From Rhodospirillales bacterium (GTDB taxonomy: Bacteria > Pseudomonadota > Alphaproteobacteria > Rhodospirillales > GLO-3): a stretch of 64,000 nucleotides of DNA. The stretch lies in contig PIVK01000003.1 of the NCBI GenBank assembly GCA_003354135.1, forward strand, positions 1 through 64,000. The letters are read 5' to 3'. Below the pieces are notes generated by a model, which worked only from the letters and a program-made list of their open reading frames with translations, was not told where the DNA came from and searched no databases. The position numbers were made by a program, and so were the translations under genes. This document shows positions 45,176 through 55,500 of the stretch, piece after piece. The number at the start of each line of letters is the position of its first letter. Within the stretch, counting starts at the first letter, position 1.

Positions 45176-46704
45176 TTCAATTCCTCCGCAAAATGGGTCA
45201 GGTAACCAAGCAAGGGGTTAGGCGCAGCTTGTCCCAGGCCGCAAATGGAGGCACTTTGCATGACGGCGCTTAACTCTTGAAGCAGAGGAATATCTAATTT
45301 GCCGTGTTCCAGAATTTTGCTGATTTTTTCACAACCGAGTCGGCACGGTGTGCATTGTCCACAGCTTTCATGATTGAAAAAGTCCATCAGGTTCCGAACA
45401 ACCGACTTCATGTCATCATGATCGGAAAGGACAACGACGGCGGCGGAACCGATAAAGCAACCGTATTTTTCCAATTCGCCGAAGGCAAGCGGAACATTAT
45501 CGAGATGGGCCGGTAGAAGACCACCAGAGGCACCGCCGGGCAGATATGCTTTGAAGGTATGGCCCGATTGCATGCCTGCGCAGTAGGTTTCCATCAATTG
45601 TCTGATTGTGATGCCTGACGGGGCTTCGACCACGCCGGGTTTATTGATGCGCCCGGAGACGGAATAGAAACGAGGATAACCAGCCTCAATAAAATTCTGC
45701 GCTCCTTTCTTAAGAATTTCCTGTACGCGCCAAAGAGTTTCTACGTTGTTAACCAGTGTTGGCCGGCCAAATATTCCAGATTGTGCCGGGTAAGGCGGTT
45801 TGATGCGCGGCAGGCCACGTTTTCCTTCGATACTTTCCAGCAAGGCCGTTTCTTCCCCGCAGATGTAGGCTCCGGCACCGCGCCTGAGATGGAGGGAGCG
45901 CCCTTTATTCAGTCCACCAGCACGAAGAGAGTTCAGTTCGGTCAATAGGATGTTACGGATATGGGGATATTCGTCCCTGAGATAGATATAGATATCCTTT
46001 GCATCAATGACCTCGGCGGCAATGAGCATGCCTTCAAGGACTTGATGGGGGTTTGTTTCCAGACAGTATCGGTCTTTAAAGGTGCCGGGCTCACCTTCAT
46101 CGGCATTGACGACAAGGGCGCGTTCTCCTTCAGAGGACAATAGGAACCGCCATTTGCGTGCAACGGGAAAACCGGCACCGCCCATACCGCTAAGCTTGGA
46201 TTTTTCAAGTTCAGACAGGATATGGTCTTTGGAGATATCGCGGGCCTGTAATTTCTTGAGAATATCATAGCCGCCAGCAGCCTGATATTGGGCTAGGTCC
46301 GGATAGTTTTGCAGGGCCGGTGTTGCCGCTGAGGTATCATTGATCGGGGCTTTGTCGCATGCCCCAACACAGGGCACGGTTTTGATGTTTGGTCCTAAGG
46401 GATGGGGACGCGCCATCTGGCAGGCAATGCCGGAACAGGCCTTGGCCGGAGAAGTTTTTGCTTTTTCCTCCACATTGAAATGAGCATAAAAGGTAGCCGT
46501 TTCAAAAACTTCGACCTGCGACAATTTCATTGCACAGGCCAAAGCGGCCAGTGTGTCACGGCTTAAGTATCCATATTCGTCTTGGAGGACATGAAGATTT
46601 TCAATCAATAGATCTCGGTGTCCAACATTTTCTCCAAGGAGTTTTGTGACGTCATTCAGGCGAGTTTCATCAATTTGTTGCCCTTTTGGAAAAAATGCCT
46701 TCAT
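45172..46704 (-). CDS. formate dehydrogenase diaphorase: fused gamma (NuoE-like) and beta (NuoF-like) subunits
   Basis: 510 residues from the ATG at 46704 (AGGAAAT site upstream). Residues 1-~150 are a NuoE/FdsG thioredoxin-like [2Fe-2S] domain (ACSGIACQMARP and VGACDKAP). Residues ~165-510 are NuoF/FdsB: FMN and NAD site GMGGAGFPVARKW, NADEGEPGTFKDRYC, YICGEETALLESIEGKRG, and the 4Fe-4S ligands in ESCGQCTPCRLG. These are normally two genes; here they are fused. Passes electrons from FdsA to NAD+. Confidence 0.92.
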   Translation of the reverse strand: MKAFFPKGQQIDETRLNDVTKLLGENVGHRDLLIENLHVLQDEYGYLSRDTLAALACAMKLSQVEVFETATFYAHFNVEEKAKTSPAKACSGIACQMARPHPLGPNIKTVPCVGACDKAPINDTSAATPALQNYPDLAQYQAAGGYDILKKLQARDISKDHILSELEKSKLSGMGGAGFPVARKWRFLLSSEGERALVVNADEGEPGTFKDRYCLETNPHQVLEGMLIAAEVIDAKDIYIYLRDEYPHIRNILLTELNSLRAGGLNKGRSLHLRRGAGAYICGEETALLESIEGKRGLPRIKPPYPAQSGIFGRPTLVNNVETLWRVQEILKKGAQNFIEAGYPRFYSVSGRINKPGVVEAPSGITIRQLMETYCAGMQSGHTFKAYLPGGASGGLLPAHLDNVPLAFGELEKYGCFIGSAAVVVLSDHDDMKSVVRNLMDFFNHESCGQCTPCRLGCEKISKILEHGKLDIPLLQELSAVMQSASICGLGQAAPNPLLGYLTHFAEELK

Positions 46705-46773
46705 GGAATTTCCTGTTTCCAGAGTTGAATATGGATGACAGAAGACGAACGCGCCCCGCTCCTGCAACCGGAG

Positions 46774-46789
46774 ATAGATCAATATCTAT
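46774..46789. promoter_or_regulatory. LysR-type palindrome upstream of the formate dehydrogenase operon
   Basis: ATAGAT-CAAT-ATCTAT, a perfect inverted repeat of the T-N11-A class bound by LysR-family activators. It lies 70 bases upstream of the fused fds gene and 80 before the divergent small ORF. No LysR gene is in the window. Confidence 0.45.
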
Positions 46790-46868
46790 GGCGCACGGAA
46801 ACTATTTGGTAACCATATTCCCATAGGATGTAAGGAGCCGAAAGAGCGGATTTAAAAGGAGAACCGCC

Positions 46869-47060
46869 ATGACACGGCATCAAGAAGACTATCTCATCGC
46901 CCGCGCGCTCTGTATCGCCGCTGGTGCGGAAGAGACGGAGCAGGCTGACGCCGACCGGATGCTCGACCTGCTCATCGACCGTTTCCCCGCCCTGGCCCGG
47001 GCCGTGCTGCACGAGAACCGGGGCACCGAACCCGGCCTGCATCTGAGGGTGCTGTACTGA
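46869..47060 (+). CDS. small conserved-looking protein of unknown function
   Basis: 63 residues, mostly helical and acidic (MTRHQEDYLIARALCIAAGA, ADADRMLDLLIDRFPALARA). It has a strong ribosome site AAAGGAG 7 bases before the ATG and a base composition like the core genome, unlike the formate dehydrogenase genes it diverges from. No family recognised. A helical adaptor or regulator is possible, but nothing shows it. Confidence 0.6.
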   Translation: MTRHQEDYLIARALCIAAGAEETEQADADRMLDLLIDRFPALARAVLHENRGTEPGLHLRVLY

Positions 47061-47221
47061 GACCGGTCACGGTCCCGTGAAAAGCGGCATGCTTCCCTTG
47101 CCGCCACCTGTACTGAAAACCGAGAGGTCGGCCGCAGCTGCCCGATGCCGAAAGGGGGAGCCTGCGGACGGACGGCGCGCTATGACAAGGGGTTCCTGCG
47201 GGGCTTGGTGCGCCGCCTTTT

Positions 47222-47764
47222 CTAGAGGATCGAATCCGGGAACTTCTTCAAGATGATCTCCGCCAGTTCCTGGCGTGTCTTGCCCCCGATGTCGATGGTC
47301 ACATCCGCGGCTCGTTCGTAGAAAGGCAGCCGGCGGCGCATGACGTCTTCCGCCGAACGCGTGTCGTCCAGGCCGGGGCGCTTGGCACTGTCCTTGGTCT
47401 TGGCGGCCAGGCGTTTGATGTTGCCCTTGAGCCAGATGATGGTGCCGGTCTTCCTCAGGCGCGCGACCTTGCGCTTGGAAAAAACCTCGTTCCTGTCCTT
47501 GTCGAGATCGACGATCACGCCGCCGCCGCAGTCGATGATGGCGCCATCCAGTTTCGAGACCTTCTTCACCACCGCGTATTCCATGTCGCGGAATTTACGC
47601 CAGTCACCGCCCTGGCCGGCGATGATCTCGGCGATGGTCCGGCCACCGTTCTCGTATTCGATCAACTGGTCGATGGACAGCACCGGACGTTTGGTGAGCA
47701 CGGACAAACGCCTGGATACGTTGGACTTCCCGGCGCCCCGCATTCCGATCAGGATCAAATTCAT
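47222..47764 (-). CDS. shikimate kinase family protein
   Basis: 180 residues. The Walker A is GMRGAGKS (7-14), then LSIDQLIEYENGGRTIAEI with the substrate Asp, WRKFRDMEY matching the FRxxE motif, CGGGVIV, and the lid RPGL. These are the marks of AroK-type kinases that phosphorylate shikimate. It is not next to aroB, its usual partner, and could be a second copy acting on another substrate. It lies 25 bases downstream of gatB. Confidence 0.82.
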   Translation of the reverse strand: MNLILIGMRGAGKSNVSRRLSVLTKRPVLSIDQLIEYENGGRTIAEIIAGQGGDWRKFRDMEYAVVKKVSKLDGAIIDCGGGVIVDLDKDRNEVFSKRKVARLRKTGTIIWLKGNIKRLAAKTKDSAKRPGLDDTRSAEDVMRRRLPFYERAADVTIDIGGKTRQELAEIILKKFPDSIL

Positions 47765-47789
47765 CGTTCCCCCCCGGCAACGTGTGCGC

Positions 47790-49247
47790 TCAGCCGGCCA
47801 GCTTCTTTCTCAGCAGCTCGTTGACCGTCTGCGGATTGGCCTTGCCCCCCGTGGCCTTCATGACCTGGCCGACGAACCAGCCGATGATCTTCTGGTTGCC
47901 CGCCTTGTATTGGGCGACTTGGTTCTCGCCGGCAGCGATGGCCGCATCGACCGCGGCTTCGATGGCCCCCGTGTCGGTCACCTGCTTCAGGCCCTGTGCC
48001 TCGACGATGGCCTCTGGATCATCGCCGGTTTCCATCATCGCCTCAAAGACCTTCTTGGCGATATTGCTGGAAATGGTTCCGTCCTTGATCAGGTCGAGAA
48101 GCTTGCCCAGGCCCGCCGCCGAAACCGGGCTTTCGCCGATGCCGAGACCCAGCTTGCCGAGTGCGCCCGCAAGGTTGTTGATCACCCAATTGGCGGCCTG
48201 CTTGGCATCGCGGCCCTCCGCCGCCGCTTCGAAGTACTCTGCCGTTTCGCGCTCCGCGACCAGGACGCCCGCGTCGTAGGCCGACAGGCCGAAATCCCTC
48301 ATGAAGCGGTTCTTCTTGGCGTCGGGGAGCTCGGGCAGCGTTGCCTCGATCTTCGCCACCCACGCCGCATCCAGCCTCAGCGGCAGCAGGTCGGGATCGG
48401 GGAAATAACGGTAGTCGTGCGCGAATTCCTTGGCCCGCATGGACCGCGTCTCGCCCTTGCCTGAATCAAAGAGCCGGGTCTCCTGCACCACCTCGCCGCC
48501 GGACTCGTAGACGTCGATCTGGCGCTCCGCCTCGTGTTCGATAGCCTGCATGACGAACTTGACCGAATTGACGTTCTTGACCTCGGCCCGTGTGCGTAAG
48601 TCCGTCTCGCCGACCTTCCGTACCGAGACATTGACGTCGCAACGAAGCGACCCTTCCTCCATATTGCCGTCGCAGGTGCCCAGATACCGGAGGATCGAGC
48701 GCATCTTGCGGAGGTACGCCCCCGCCTCTTCCGGCGTGCGGATATCCGGCTTGGAGACGATCTCCATCAAACACGTGCCGGAGCGGTTGAGGTCAATAAA
48801 GGTGCGCCTGGGATCGCGGTCGTGGATCGACTTCCCGGCGTCCTGTTCCATGTGCAGGCGCTCGATGCCGATCTCCCGGGTCGAGCCGTCCTCCAGGTCC
48901 AGCACCACCGTGCCCTCGCCGACGATGGGGTGCAGGTACTGGCTGATCTGGTAGCCCTGGGGCAGGTCGGCGTAAAAGTAGTTCTTGCGCTCGAAGACGC
49001 TGTGGAGATTGATCTTGGCATTCAGGCCGAGGCCCGTCTTCACCGCCTGCTCGACCGCATATTCGTTGATCACCGGCAGCATGCCGGGCATGGCGGCATC
49101 CACCAGCGACACCTGTTCGTTGGGTTCGGCCCCGAATTCGACGGAGGCGCCCGAGAACAGCTTGGCCTTGGAGATCGCCTGAGCATGGACTTCGAGCCCG
49201 CAGACGACTTCCCAATCGCCGGTCTCGCCCTGGACGATGTAGCTCAT
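47790..49247 (-). CDS. gatB: aspartyl/glutamyl-tRNA amidotransferase subunit B
   Basis: 485 residues. GatB kinase domain ([34 protein letters not shown]) and C-terminal helical YqeY-like domain ([15 protein letters not shown]). It phosphorylates mischarged Glu-tRNA(Gln) or Asp-tRNA(Asn) before amidation with ammonia from GatA. Follows gatA without a gap. A tRNA-Gln gene is also in the window. Confidence 0.97.
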   Translation of the reverse strand: MSYIVQGETGDWEVVCGLEVHAQAISKAKLFSGASVEFGAEPNEQVSLVDAAMPGMLPVINEYAVEQAVKTGLGLNAKINLHSVFERKNYFYADLPQGYQISQYLHPIVGEGTVVLDLEDGSTREIGIERLHMEQDAGKSIHDRDPRRTFIDLNRSGTCLMEIVSKPDIRTPEEAGAYLRKMRSILRYLGTCDGNMEEGSLRCDVNVSVRKVGETDLRTRAEVKNVNSVKFVMQAIEHEAERQIDVYESGGEVVQETRLFDSGKGETRSMRAKEFAHDYRYFPDPDLLPLRLDAAWVAKIEATLPELPDAKKNRFMRDFGLSAYDAGVLVAERETAEYFEAAAEGRDAKQAANWVINNLAGALGKLGLGIGESPVSAAGLGKLLDLIKDGTISSNIAKKVFEAMMETGDDPEAIVEAQGLKQVTDTGAIEAAVDAAIAAGENQVAQYKAGNQKIIGWFVGQVMKATGGKANPQTVNELLRKKLAG

Positions 49248-50717
49248 CTAGAGGCCCTCCGGCTTGGCGTCGAACCCGATGGCCTCTTCCAGAGTCTCCG
49301 CAACCCGGAACAGCGTAAGTTCATCGAAGGCCGGGGCGATCAGTTGCAGCCCCAGCGGCAGCCCCCCCGCATCCAGGCCGGCCGGCACCGAAATCCCCGG
49401 CAGGCCGGCCAGCGACGACGGCACCGTGAAGATGTCGTTCAGGTACATGGCGATGGGGTCGTCCTCCTTCTCGCCGATAGCAAACGCGGCACTTGGCGTG
49501 GTCGGGGTCAGGATGACGTCACAGGTTTCGTAAGCTTGGCGGAAATCATCGGCGATCAAGGTCCGCACCTTCTGCGCCTTAAGGTAATAGGCGTCATAAT
49601 AGCCGGCGCTGAGCACATAGGTGCCGATCATGATTCTACGGCGCACCTCGGCACCGAAGCCCTCGGCGCGGGTGTTCAGGTACATGTCATCCAGCGTCCC
49701 GCCCTCGACCCGGAGCCCGTAGCGAACTCCGTCGTAACGCGCCAGGTTGGACGAGGCTTCGGCCGGAGCCACGATATAATAGGTGGGCAGCGCGTACTTG
49801 GTATGGGGGAGCGTGACATCGACGATCTCCGCCCCCTGGGCCTTCAGCGTTTCGGTGCCCTTCCGCCACAAGGCCTCGATCTCGTCCGGCGCGCCGTCCA
49901 TGCGGTACTCGGCCGGAATGCCGACCTTGAGGCCCTTTACCCCTTGGCCCAGAGTAGCCGTAAAGTCCGGGGTTTCGATGGGGGCCGAGGTGGAATCCTT
50001 GGGGTCATGGCCGGCCATGGCGTTCAGCATGATCGCCGCGTCTTCGACGCTTCGCGTCATGGGGCCGGCCTGATCCAATGACGAGGCGAAGGCGACGATC
50101 CCCCAACGAGAGCATCGCCCGTAGGTCGGCTTCATGCCGACGACCCCGCAGAAACTGGCCGGCTGGCGGATGGAGCCCCCGGTGTCCGTGCCCGTCGCCG
50201 CCAGGCAGGTCCGCGCCGCCACGGCGGCGGCCGAGCCGCCGGACGAGCCGCCCGGCACCAAATCCTTGCCGTCCTTGGGGCCCCAGGGGTTCTTCACCGA
50301 ACCGTAGTGGCTGGTGACGTTGGCTGACCCCATGGCGAACTCGTCCATGTTCGCCTTGCCCAGCATGACCGCGCCGGCGTCGCGAAGGTTCCGGGTCACC
50401 GTGGATTCATAAGGCGGCGTGAAGCCGTCGAGGATATGGGATGCGGCGGTGCTCAACACGCCTTCGGTACAGAACAGGTCCTTGACCGCAATGGGAATGC
50501 CGTCCATGGCCCCCTTGAGGTCTTTGGACGCGCGGCGTTTGTCGGAGGCATCGGCGCGCTCCAACGCGATGCCGGGGGTTTCCGTGACGTAAGCGTTGAT
50601 GCCCCGTTGCGTCTCCATGGCCTTGATGTGGGCCTCGGTCAGTTCGCGCGAAGATACCTCGCCCTTGGCCAGGAAGTCGCGGGCCGCCGCGATGGTGAGA
50701 TCGGTGAGGTCGCTCAT
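49248..50717 (-). CDS. gatA: glutamyl-tRNA amidotransferase subunit A
   Basis: 489-residue amidase-signature enzyme that releases ammonia from glutamine. Catalytic Lys in [13 protein letters not shown] (~residue 77), the cis-Ser/Ser pair in [14 protein letters not shown] (~150-165) and [15 protein letters not shown]. Works with GatB and GatC. Separated from gatC by 3 bases. Confidence 0.97.
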   Translation of the reverse strand: MSDLTDLTIAAARDFLAKGEVSSRELTEAHIKAMETQRGINAYVTETPGIALERADASDKRRASKDLKGAMDGIPIAVKDLFCTEGVLSTAASHILDGFTPPYESTVTRNLRDAGAVMLGKANMDEFAMGSANVTSHYGSVKNPWGPKDGKDLVPGGSSGGSAAAVAARTCLAATGTDTGGSIRQPASFCGVVGMKPTYGRCSRWGIVAFASSLDQAGPMTRSVEDAAIMLNAMAGHDPKDSTSAPIETPDFTATLGQGVKGLKVGIPAEYRMDGAPDEIEALWRKGTETLKAQGAEIVDVTLPHTKYALPTYYIVAPAEASSNLARYDGVRYGLRVEGGTLDDMYLNTRAEGFGAEVRRRIMIGTYVLSAGYYDAYYLKAQKVRTLIADDFRQAYETCDVILTPTTPSAAFAIGEKEDDPIAMYLNDIFTVPSSLAGLPGISVPAGLDAGGLPLGLQLIAPAFDELTLFRVAETLEEAIGFDAKPEGL

Positions 50718-50720
50718 CGC

Positions 50721-51011
50721 CTATTCCACCACCTTGGGCACGGCATAGAAACGTTCCTCGAGCTCCGGGGCGTTGGCCAGGACCTTTTCCGGACAGTGGC
50801 CGTCGGTCACCGCATCGTTGCGCATGGGCGCCTCAAGGCCCCCGACAACCGAGGTCATGGGCTCGACCCCCTCGGTGTCGACCTCGGCCAGTTGCTCGAC
50901 CCAGCCGATGATGTTGTTGAGCTCGCCCCTCAATTTCTCCAGATCGCCTTCCGGAATGCGAATGCGGGCGAGGTAGGCGACCTCCCTGACCTTGTCGATA
51001 TCCAGCGCCAT
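50721..51011 (-). CDS. gatC: glutamyl-tRNA amidotransferase subunit C
   Basis: 96 residues, MALDIDKVREVAYLARIRIP then LNNIIGWVEQLAEVDTEGVE: the standard GatC belt that wraps GatA and GatB. The start at 51011 is set by family length; the frame extends upstream without GatC-like sequence. First gene of gatCAB. Confidence 0.96.
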   Translation of the reverse strand: MALDIDKVREVAYLARIRIPEGDLEKLRGELNNIIGWVEQLAEVDTEGVEPMTSVVGGLEAPMRNDAVTDGHCPEKVLANAPELEERFYAVPKVVE

Positions 51012-51120
51012 GACGTCCCTTTTTTGACCGGAGGCCGAGCACGGAAATCCCCCCGGGGCTCGGGCGGAGCGGAAGGTAGCACCCGTCGAACGGGGCCGCA
51101 AGCGGTCGAGGGACGCGTAT

Positions 51121-51912
51121 TCAGCGTTTCTTGGCGATGGCGCCCAGTGTCGCCTTGGTCCAGGACGACAGAACCACCTCGACTCCCGCGCCCAGCGCCG
51201 CACGTGTGGTGTCGGCCGCTATTTCCTTCTTTGTCGGCGCGGTGACGAAGCGCTTCAGTGTTGCCCCGTCATAGGCCACCACCTTTTTATTCCGGTGGTA
51301 AAGCAGGTTGCTGGAGAAGAGCTGCTCGTATTCGTCACCGGCCAAGTCGGGAACATCGAGCGTGATCTGGAACGCCCCCTTGCGTTCGAGCTGATACGGC
51401 GCTTCGGTGATGAACATGATGGTGGGGAACATGAGCTCGCCGCCCCCGTGGGCGTAATCACACCGGAACCACACCTCGTAGTCGGCGGTCTCGACGGGGA
51501 CGTCCCGCATTTCGGACTTCCCTTCGAAATGGATGTTGTAGTCGCAGCCCACACCGTCCGCCGTGGCGCCGCGCCCACGGATGTCTTTCCTCAGCGTGCC
51601 GTCGATCAGGGGCAGGGTGATGGGGGCGTATACGAACCCGAAATCTTTTCCGTCCTTGATGACCGCCAACCAGCTATCGGCATATCCGGCGACGGTGATC
51701 TTTCTACCCTTGTTGAGCAGACCGATCTTTTTTGCCGATAGGTTGGGCTTGCTCCGGACGTTGATATCCTTCATCGCCATATGCAGGCCGGGTTGGGCCG
51801 TAATGCTCTGGCCCAGGAAGGTGGCCTTCGCGTCCTCATCGGCGGCACACACGGGCGCGCCCTGGGCCATCGCCGTGGCCAGAATTGCCGCTCCCAAAAC
51901 AAATTTCGCCAT
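51121..51912 (-). CDS. secreted SH3-domain protein, function unknown
   Basis: 263 residues with a signal peptide (MAKFVLGAAILATAMAQGAP, cleavage after VCA near residue 22). Residues ~45-95 are a bacterial SH3 domain (MKDINVRSKPNLSAKKIGLL, GYADSWLAVIKDGK). The remaining ~165 residues are unassigned, with a central Cys pair (VGCDYNIHF, WFRCDYA). The frame is open far upstream, but GGGAA 9 bases before 51912 marks this start. It diverges from ruvX. Confidence 0.8.
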   Translation of the reverse strand: MAKFVLGAAILATAMAQGAPVCAADEDAKATFLGQSITAQPGLHMAMKDINVRSKPNLSAKKIGLLNKGRKITVAGYADSWLAVIKDGKDFGFVYAPITLPLIDGTLRKDIRGRGATADGVGCDYNIHFEGKSEMRDVPVETADYEVWFRCDYAHGGGELMFPTIMFITEAPYQLERKGAFQITLDVPDLAGDEYEQLFSSNLLYHRNKKVVAYDGATLKRFVTAPTKKEIAADTTRAALGAGVEVVLSSWTKATLGAIAKKR

Positions 51913-52012
51913 CGTCCGCATTTCCCGAACATGATAGCCAAGCCTCCGGACCCGCTCCACCCGGTTTTTTGGCGCTGGCGCGCTGCGTGGGGTGGGGTTA
52001 TGGTTCCGGACC

Positions 52013-52480
52013 ATGGCGGTGATCGAACTTCCGGAGTTGAAAAGCCAGGTCAAGAGCGGCACACGCCTGCTTGGGCTCGATGTCGGCACGAAAACCATCG
52101 GGCTCGCGTTGTCCGACGTTCTGATGATGATCGCATCCCCGCTGGAGACCATCAAGCGCACCAAATTCACCCGTGACGCGGAAGCTCTGGTGCGAATCGC
52201 CGGGCCCCTCGATGTCGGCGGTTTGGTTATCGGCCTGCCGGTCAGCATGGACGGAACCGAGGGCCCGCGCTGCCAGTCCACCCGTCAGTTCGGAACCAAT
52301 CTGCTGGAGGTTCTCGATTTACCCATCGTCTATTGGGACGAGAGATTATCCACGGCCGCGGTCGAACGTATGATGATCTCCGAGATGGACATGACCCGCA
52401 AACGCCGTAAGGAAGTGGTCGACAAAGCGGCCGCCGCCTACATCCTCCAGGGGGCACTGGACGCAATCGGCCGGTCATGA
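52013..52480 (+). CDS. ruvX: putative Holliday-junction resolvase / pre-16S rRNA nuclease YqgF
   Basis: 155 residues, RNase-H-like fold. GLDVGTKTIGLALSD carries the first catalytic Asp, IGLPVSMDGTEGP is the family loop, and YWDERLSTAAVERMM and VDKAAAAYILQGALD hold the other acids. Two in-frame starts exist (51992 and 52013); MAVIELPELKSQ fits family length better. It is the last housekeeping gene before the inserted SIR2-TPR gene. Confidence 0.9.
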   Translation: MAVIELPELKSQVKSGTRLLGLDVGTKTIGLALSDVLMMIASPLETIKRTKFTRDAEALVRIAGPLDVGGLVIGLPVSMDGTEGPRCQSTRQFGTNLLEVLDLPIVYWDERLSTAAVERMMISEMDMTRKRRKEVVDKAAAAYILQGALDAIGRS

Positions 52481-52542
52481 TCCCCGTCCTTCTGCGGCGG
52501 TGACCCTGCCGCGGGTGCTGGTGACATTGAGGTAAGGCCGGA

Positions 52543-55500
52543 TTAGTCCTTCAAGCTATCCAGGAATTCGCGGAACCACGGCTTGTCGCGGACGGAGTCG
52601 AAGTCGGTGTCGTTTTCTATATGCTTGCGGCCGGGGAGAGCCTTTTCGGTGTCACGGGCTTTTTCCAACCATCTCCGGCAATCGTCCTCATGCCCACGCA
52701 AGGCGGCGATGCAAGCCAGGTTGTAAGCCCCCCGCCCTTCGTCGATCTCCTCAATCTTAAGACACTTGTCTTCCGCTTCGGCAAGCAAGGTGTCCCGCTC
52801 CCGTCCACTCTTCCGACTCGCCAAGGCAGTCAGGGCATTGCCCCAGTTGTTGAAGGCCCCGTGTTTGTCCGGCTTGATCTCGACCGCCTGGGCATATTGG
52901 GCGAACGCCTGCTTGTAGAGCGCCTCTGCCTCGGCACCCGTCTTCGTTTTCGCGAGGTCTCCAAGGGCACAACCCCAGTTATAGAAGGCCTCGTGTGCGT
53001 CCTGCTTGATCTCGACCACCCGAGCATATTGGGCGAACGCCTGCTCGTAGAGCGCCTCTGCCTCGGCACCCGTCTTCGTCTCCGCGAGGGCTCCAAGGGC
53101 ATTGCCCCAGTTGTTGAAGGCCTCGTGTTTGTCCGGCTTGATCTCGACCGCCCGGGCATATTGGGCGAACGCCTGCTCGTAGAGCGCCTCTGCCTCGGCA
53201 CCCGTCTTCGTCTTCGCGAAGGCTACAAGGGCACAACCCCAGTTATAGAAGGCCTCGTGGTAGTCCGGTTCGATCTCGACCGCCCGGGCATATTGGGCAA
53301 CCGCCCGCTTGTAGAGCTTCTCCGCCTCGGCACCCGTCTTCGTCTTCGCGAGGGTTCTAAGGGCAATGCCCCAGTTGTTGAAGGCCTCGTGTTTGTCCGG
53401 CTTGATCTCGATCGCCCGGGCATATTGGGCGAACGCCTGCTTGTAGAGCGCCTCTGCCTCGGCACCCGTCTTCGTCTCCGCGAGGGCTCTAAGGGCAATG
53501 CCCCAGTTGTTGAAGGCCTCGTGTTTGTCCGGCTTGATCTCGACCGCCCGGGCATATTGGGCGACCGCCTGCTCGTAGAGCGCCTCTGCCTCGGCACCCG
53601 TCTTCGTCTTCGCGAGGGCTCCAAGGTCATTGCCCCAGTTGTAGAAGGCATCGTGTGCGTCCGGCTTGATCTCGACCGCCCGGGCATATTTGGCGAACGC
53701 CTGCTCGTAGAGCGCCTCTGCCTCGGCACCCGTCTTCGTCTCCGCGAGGTCTCCAAGGGCATTGCCCCAGTTGTTGAAGGCCTCGTGTTTGTCCGGCTTG
53801 ATCTCGACCGCCCGGGCATATTTGGCGAACGCCCGCTCGTAGAGCGCCTCTGCCTCGGCACCCGTCTTCGTCTTCGCGAGGGCTCCAAGGTCATTGCCCC
53901 AGTTGTTGAAGGCCTCGTGTGCGTCCGGCTTGATCTCGACCGCCCGGGCATATTGGGCGACCGCCTGCTTGTAGAGCGCCTCTGCCTCGGCACCCGTCTT
54001 CGTCTCCGCGAGACATCTAAGGGTAATGCCCCAGTTGTTGAAGGCCTCGTGTGCGTCCGGCTTGATCTCGACCGCCCGGGCATATTTGGCGAACGCCTGC
54101 TCGTAGAGTGCCTCTGCCTCGGCACCCGTCTTCGTCTTCGCGAGGTCTCCAAGGGCATTGCCCCAGTTGTTGAAGGCCTCGTGTTTGTCCGGCTTGATCT
54201 CGACCACCCGGGCATATTTGGCGACCGCCTGCTCGTAGAGCGCCTCTGCCTCGGCACCCGTCTTTGTCTTCGCGAGGGCTCCAAGGACACAACCCCAGCT
54301 GTGGAAAGCCTCGTGTTTGTCCGGCTTGATCTCGACCGCCCGGGCATATTTGGCGAACGCCTGCTCGTAGAGCGCCTCTGCCTCGGCACCCGTCTTCATC
54401 TTCGCGAGGTCTCCAAGGGCACAACCCCAGTTGTTGAAGGCCTCGTGGAAGTCCGGCTTGATCTCGACCGCCCGGGCATATTGGGCGAACTCCTGCTCGT
54501 AGAGCGTCTCCGCCTTGGCACCCGTCTTCGTCTTCGCGAGGTTTCCAAAGGCATTGCCCTGGCCGAAGTAGCCCCAAGCGAAGGCTTCAACGAGCTTGGG
54601 CGGAATGGCGCCATCGTACTTTTTCGCCATGGCAACAAGGTCATCGTAACGCCCGGACATCACCATCGCCCATGCATTCGGTGCCTGGGTCTCTTTTTTG
54701 TCGGATTCCGCGTCATGGCGCGTTGCCTTATGCTGTTCCGCCGCCTCCTCTTGAGAAGCCCCACAGTCGCCCCTGACCAACTGTTCCTCCAGGGTCTCAA
54801 TGGCATGTTCGACACACTTCTTGGCCCGCTCGGCCCAGGGGACAGCTGTGTCCCCACTGGAGGAAGGAAACTCCGCAAGATCGTCCATCATCGTTTTCAT
54901 GTGCGTGAACGGCCGGTTGAAGAACGGCGGCGGAAAGCAACCCAGCCTTTGGGCCAACTGGACCAGAAAGTTGTCCGCGTTCTGCTTGCCGATCCAGTGG
55001 GCGTCCTTGTCGACCTCGAGCATCCTCTGCTGCACGTTGTCGGAGGGTTCTTCCTCGAAGCCGATCCAGTAGAGCCGATGATTGTACCTGCGTAACGATT
55101 GCAGTTGTTCGAACACCGGATCATTGTCGCCGCTGTAGCCGATGACGATCCAGGTGTGATCTCTGGCCGTATCGACAAATACCGGTTCCAGGACTTTCTT
55201 CAGGCTCTCTACATCATTCTTTCTGTGAAGCTGGATGAAGCCGTCGTTCTGGCCGTGAAGGTGGAAGATGGCCTTGTCGCGAACGAAGCTTGAATCAAAG
55301 TGACCGCTCGCGGCCATGTCGTAGACAGCGGGATAGACGTGCATCAGGGCGCAGGCCCGTATCGTCAAGGGATCAAAGTTGGTGGTAAGGACTCGGCTGA
55401 CGAAGCCCTTTTTCATCATGCTGGCTATGGCGATGTGGGCCCAGTTGATCTTGGCATTGGTGACGTATTCCTCAATGAGCTTATGACGTTCAAACTCGGT

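Noticed and set aside
47145-47225. 26-residue frame MPKGGACGRTARYDKGFLRG after the small orphan gene
   Set aside because: No ribosome site, overlaps the shikimate-kinase stop, too short to judge.
53223-54389. 388-codon minus-strand frame inside the TPR array
   Set aside because: Same repeat artefact in a shifted frame; arginine-rich and low complexity.
52843-54558. CRISPR-like array
   Set aside because: Units are contiguous 132-bp coding repeats without spacers.
52621-55095. 824-codon plus-strand open frame opposite the SIR2-TPR gene
   Set aside because: The 132-bp repeat is 44 codons long, so any frame open in one unit stays open in all. The translation is just repeated LCLGTRLRLREGSKG and has no family signature.
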